From NCBI GenBank assembly GCA_021904315.1, contig CM038913.1, positions 929,958 to 993,957 on the forward strand: DNA of 64,000 nt, read 5' to 3'. Shown piece after piece: positions 60,101-64,000 of the stretch. A program made the position numbers and the translations under genes. The notes beneath the pieces are model-generated. The model was not told where the DNA came from. It saw nothing but the letters and a program-made list of their open reading frames with translations, and did not search any database. This stretch comes from Sphagnum magellanicum. Taxonomy: Eukaryota > Streptophyta > Sphagnopsida > Sphagnales > Sphagnaceae. Position 1 is the first letter of the stretch. Every line of letters begins with the position of its first letter.

Positions 60101-63100
60101 CTAACAACATTATGAATAATCATGAACAGGGCTTGAGGAGAAAAAAAGACACTCAAAGTGGGCCCCGAGAGAATGAAGACGCCTTGGATGGACATTTACA
60201 CCTTTTAGAATGTGAACGCCTCCATACAATCCATTTTTTTTTCAAGTTATGTCTTTCCCATTAAATTTGAGTTAGGAATGGGGGAGCAACAAGACAAGAG
60301 GTCAAATTTAGAACAAATTGGCAATGTTTTTATGGGTAATTTTACCCATTCATCACTCCAAACACTATTAAAAATCTTGTATTATATAACCATCCAAATT
60401 TGTAGCTATATGGGATTGTTTGTCATTTGCAAATATGTTTTTATCATTTTTACAACTAGTAAGCATCTTTTTAATTTTATTATTATTTTGACAATTATGG
60501 TGTGATTGTTAAATTGTATATTCTTCCATATTGATTAACTTCTTGAGTTTTTATTCAAGAATAGGCCTTTATGTTCATTTAGTCACAAAATTACTTATAA
60601 CTTGATTAGCTATTAGCTATTAATTAATTAATTATTCATGAGTTAAATTATTTATTTAATATTAATGATTGATTGATATTTATTATCAATTACATAAGTA
60701 AATAATTTAATTATTAATATCAAATATCGAATATTGAATATTTATTTAATAATTAATTAAACTAGATAGTCAATCATTTATTTATTCATTTATTTGATAA
60801 CTGACATTGAAAAGGTTAATTGTCAAAAGTTTAATATCTTATTATTAATAAATAATTGATTAAATTTTAATTTTAAATAATTAAAAAATTATTCGGATTT
60901 AAAATTCTAATTTTAAAAATGAATTATTGAGTTGTATATCAAATAATTAATTTCCTAAAAAAATGACGTATTGTTGACGAATTGTCATTATAAATTAATT
61001 GATTGACAAATAAAAAATATGAAATAAAAGTGAATACTACTTCTAGAATGAAATAATTATAAAATAATAGGTAGCTACATGTAGGTTTATAAGTGGGTAG
61101 GTATGTAGGTAATTAATTAGTGGTTAATTATTTAATTAGATAGTTATCTAGTTAGTTAAATATTTTTCTATTTACCTATTTAATTACATAATTTTCAAAA
61201 TAAAAAAACAAGCACAAAACATATGGAAAAATCTTTTTATTTGCAACTCAATTTGCAACTTAGGTGCATTTAACCCATTTGTTTTGTTTTTCAATCTCAT
61301 CTTGTAAACTATACAATAAACCTATGCATTCTCTTATGTTTTCACATTTAAAAAAATGTGCAATTGGAAATGAGCCAAAAAAGCTTAACATTAAACGCAT
61401 AAAATGAAATAATGACATCTACATGGTTAATTTCTAATTCACCTACCTTTCTACTTACTTGCCTATGTAAATAGGTAAATAGGTATGTCCTACCTACATA
61501 ATTTCACCAACCTCTTTATTCAAATAATTTTTTTTCCCAAAATATACTTAATATGTGACATGGTGTATTTCAATTGTTTCACATGTCACAATCTAGGACC
61601 ATCTAAAATATTTTTTCATAATGGATAGTCAAGATTAATGTTTGAATAATAAAAAGAATTGCACCCAAATTTGCTCATGGTGCCCCATGGTGGATTTTGA
61701 TATCACCAAGTGACGCCATCACAAGTTGTTGGATTTCAATAGTGTGGATTTTTTCAACATATAAAATCATTGTTTGAAATTTTCCTTAATCTAAAACACT
61801 AACAAATAATGCGTGGATATTTGATAGTTGTAAAAATAGTTATATAAAAAAGACCTAATTGCAAATATTATATGGATTGCCAAATGATGAACATGTATAT
61901 GTTGACCATATACATAATCCAAAATCCATTTGGTGATGTCATGTTAAGTCATGATTTGTGATTAGATGTTGGGTGTGACTTCATTTATGCAACTAATGCA
62001 ATTTTAATTATACATGTTGGTTGCTATTGCTTTATAATTGCAAATTGAAATCATAAATTGACATTTTTCTTCTAATGAAATTTTTGTCTTCATTGACCAT
62101 GATCCATAAACTAGGATGACGATTATGTCTATTTCATTTGACTATGCCCAATGCATGTCCATTTACCACTCTAATGATGAAGAAAATATGGCACATGTAT
62201 ATGATATTAAAATTATCCACAAAGTAAAAAAGTTACAACACCAATACCCCTATTTGGTCATAAAGGGGTGAGATTTCAAAAAAACAATGAAAAAAACAAG
62301 GTTGAGTAGCCAGAGTGAATCATCAAAGATGGATCATGTGTGATTAGGAAACAATTTTTTGTTGGGTTCCAGTTCCCAATTAACCATGGTGGTTAGCCTA
62401 GTTGTTTTATTTACTACCTACCAACTAGGTAGGTAGTCAAAACAACCCCTACCTACCATGTATAAATTATCTACTTACTTAATAGTCATTGATTTTGTTA
62501 CCTACATGTCTATATGTTAGACCTACTTCTTATAGAATGGGTTACCAAGATGAAATTAGGTAGTAACTTAGTTGAGGATCATCCACAATTGAGTCATAAC
62601 ATGCATCTAGTGGATGGTGTGTTAGTGGGTGCTAGTTCATTGTGGCCGGGTTGAATGAACCAACACCCACAAGTGCACCGTGTAAGAAAATTCTTTTTGG
62701 GATTTTATACATGGGATGAAACGTTTTGATTTTTTTTTTTTTTTTTTGTTTACCCCCACACCTCATTAACCCCAACAATCAAACCCCATGTACCTTCCAT
62801 CGTACCTATCAATCCCTCCTACCTACTACCCATTTACCTCCTTCATCATACCAACCACCCCTCTTCCCTAAGTCCTTTGCACCCACTTTCATTGCCAATG
62901 TTTGAAAAATAACCCAAAAAAATAGTTTGGGGTTAGGTTTAATGTTGAACATGAATTAGGGTTTAAACAAGTTAATTTTGTGTAAGAACATTGGGATAAT
63001 TTGAAAAGCATGAAAAAGGGTATTTGAATAAACACTTGAAGAATGTGAGGAACCAAAAGACCATTGTGAGTAAAGAAGAAGAAAACCCCCTCCTCTTCTT

Positions 63101-63159
63101 TTGTTAATTTCCTCATATACTTTGGTCTTTTGATTTCCTCTATTTGTGTTTTGTTGCTA
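57119..63159. other. AT-rich intergenic DNA, very AT-rich at 60590-61200
   Basis: No supported gene. 59880-60000 repeats agccccata/agcccta; 60590-61150 is built of taattaatt and ttattta blocks with many small palindromes; 61440-61500 and 62410-62460 carry paired ctacctac/gtaggtag; poly-T at 62729-62748. Confidence 0.55.
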
Positions 63160-64000
63160 CCTTCAAATGACAATGAACACTAATTCATCATCTTCTCATG
63201 TTCTTCTTATCTTTTGTTGTTGCCTTAAAACGATGACGACCTCTTGTTTATTGTCCTTTCCTACTTTTCTTTAATTTTGTTGCTACCACGAGAGGACAAT
63301 AAACTCTAGTTTTTCGTTGTATAATTATTTTCTTATCATTTTATTGTTGCCCTAAAATGACAATGAGTTTTGGCTCATCGTAATCTTGTTTTTTTCTTAT
63401 GTTATGTTGCTACCCTAAAATGATGATGAACTTCGATTCATCATCATTCGTCCTTTTCTTGTGTTCTATTGTTGTTGCGAGATGATGATGGCTCTAATTT
63501 ATCATTGTTTCCTACTCTTCTTGTGTTTTGGTACTACCTTGAAATGATAATCTTCAACTCGCCATCATTTCATGTTTTTTTTGTGTTATGTTGTTAACTT
63601 GAAATAATGAAAAGCTTTAGCTCATCACCATCTTGTTTTCTTCTCTTTGTGTTGTTGATGTTTTGAATTGATGGTGAGTTTCGACTCATCATTGTCTCGT
63701 CCTTTTTTTGTTATATGTTTTACCTTGGAACAACAATAAGCTAAAGTTTATCGTCATTTTATGTTTTTCATTTATTTTGTTGTTGCCATGAGACAATGAT
63801 GAGCTCCAACTAGTTGTTGTTTCGTCCTCTTTTTGACTTATGTTGTTGCCACAAAACAATGACAAAATCTAGTTCATTGTCATTTTGTGGTCTTCTTGTG
63901 TTTTGTTATTGCCTTCAAACAATGGCAAGTTTCAGTTCAATGTTGTTTCGTGGTCTTCTTGTGTTTGTTGTTGCTTTGAGACACAAGAAGACAACAAGGA
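63160..64000. repeat. ~62-bp degenerate satellite with a hairpin in each unit, continues past the window
   Basis: About 13 units of the form ttgtgttttgttgttgcc, a spacer, gatgatgag, 5-8 bases, ctcatcatc, tttcgtcc. The ttgttgcc-like block recurs near 63220, 63280, 63342, 63404, 63470, 63530, 63590, 63650, 63712, 63780, 63842, 63905 and 63966. Most units carry inverted arms around a short loop, best at 63421 (gatgatgaa cttcga ttcatcatc). Confidence 0.8.

Noticed and set aside
1..64000. tRNA, rRNA or other structured RNA genes
   Set aside because: No A/B-box pair or conserved rRNA block was recognised on either strand by reading; a covariance search was not possible.

Overview
The window looks like nuclear DNA of a land plant: two intron-bearing genes, plant-type splice sites (GT/AG with T-rich acceptors), a chromodomain Ty3/gypsy retrotransposon, hAT-type transposon relics, MITEs, and a relic of a plant PLS-class PPR gene. 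Gene density is very low, and most of the sequence is AT-rich, decayed, repeat-derived DNA. The wording of the PPR relic and the sparse genes fit a non-seed plant (a fern or other seed-free lineage is my guess), but that is inference. || Genes: (1) 4060-7353 (+) is an apparently intact, eight-exon LPXB-type lipid-A-disaccharide synthase (481 codons plus stop after splicing) with a GC-rich upstream region. (2) 11544-10470 (-) is an intact two-exon gene for a secreted or membrane-anchored 8-cysteine lipid-transfer-like protein. Its last codons have been copied as a degenerate tandem array into the downstream flank (10127-10520). || Mobile DNA: a complete but dead chromovirus occupies 47904-54502 on the minus strand (276 bp 5' LTR, 683 bp 3' LTR). 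Its two LTRs differ by exactly 11 units of a 37-bp U3 minisatellite, and its gag-pol frame carries at least 12 nonsense changes, all at sites where a Gln or Arg codon is expected. Decayed hAT-like transposase sequence is recognisable at 14430-15560 (+), 38440-39020 (+) and 46153-47016 (-). Non-autonomous elements with terminal inverted repeats lie at 12328-12814, 19969-20165, 20384-20753, about 44995-45388 and 55674-56161. A PPR-gene relic lies at about 34200-34630. || Tandem and dispersed repeats: 53-bp units at 18594-18812, three copies of a ~410-bp repeat (28006, 28431, 33107), ~125-bp units at 56510-57118, ~167-bp units at 54650-54990, and a ~62-bp hairpin-bearing array from about 63160 to the window end. 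|| Remaining intervals are AT-rich and show no convincing coding sequence. The two genes are not visibly linked in function: one belongs to lipid-A-like biosynthesis in the organelle, the other to the cell surface. I saw no defence system, operon or gene cluster. The most unusual material is repeat biology: the LTR minisatellite, the foldback satellite and the exon-derived 3' array.
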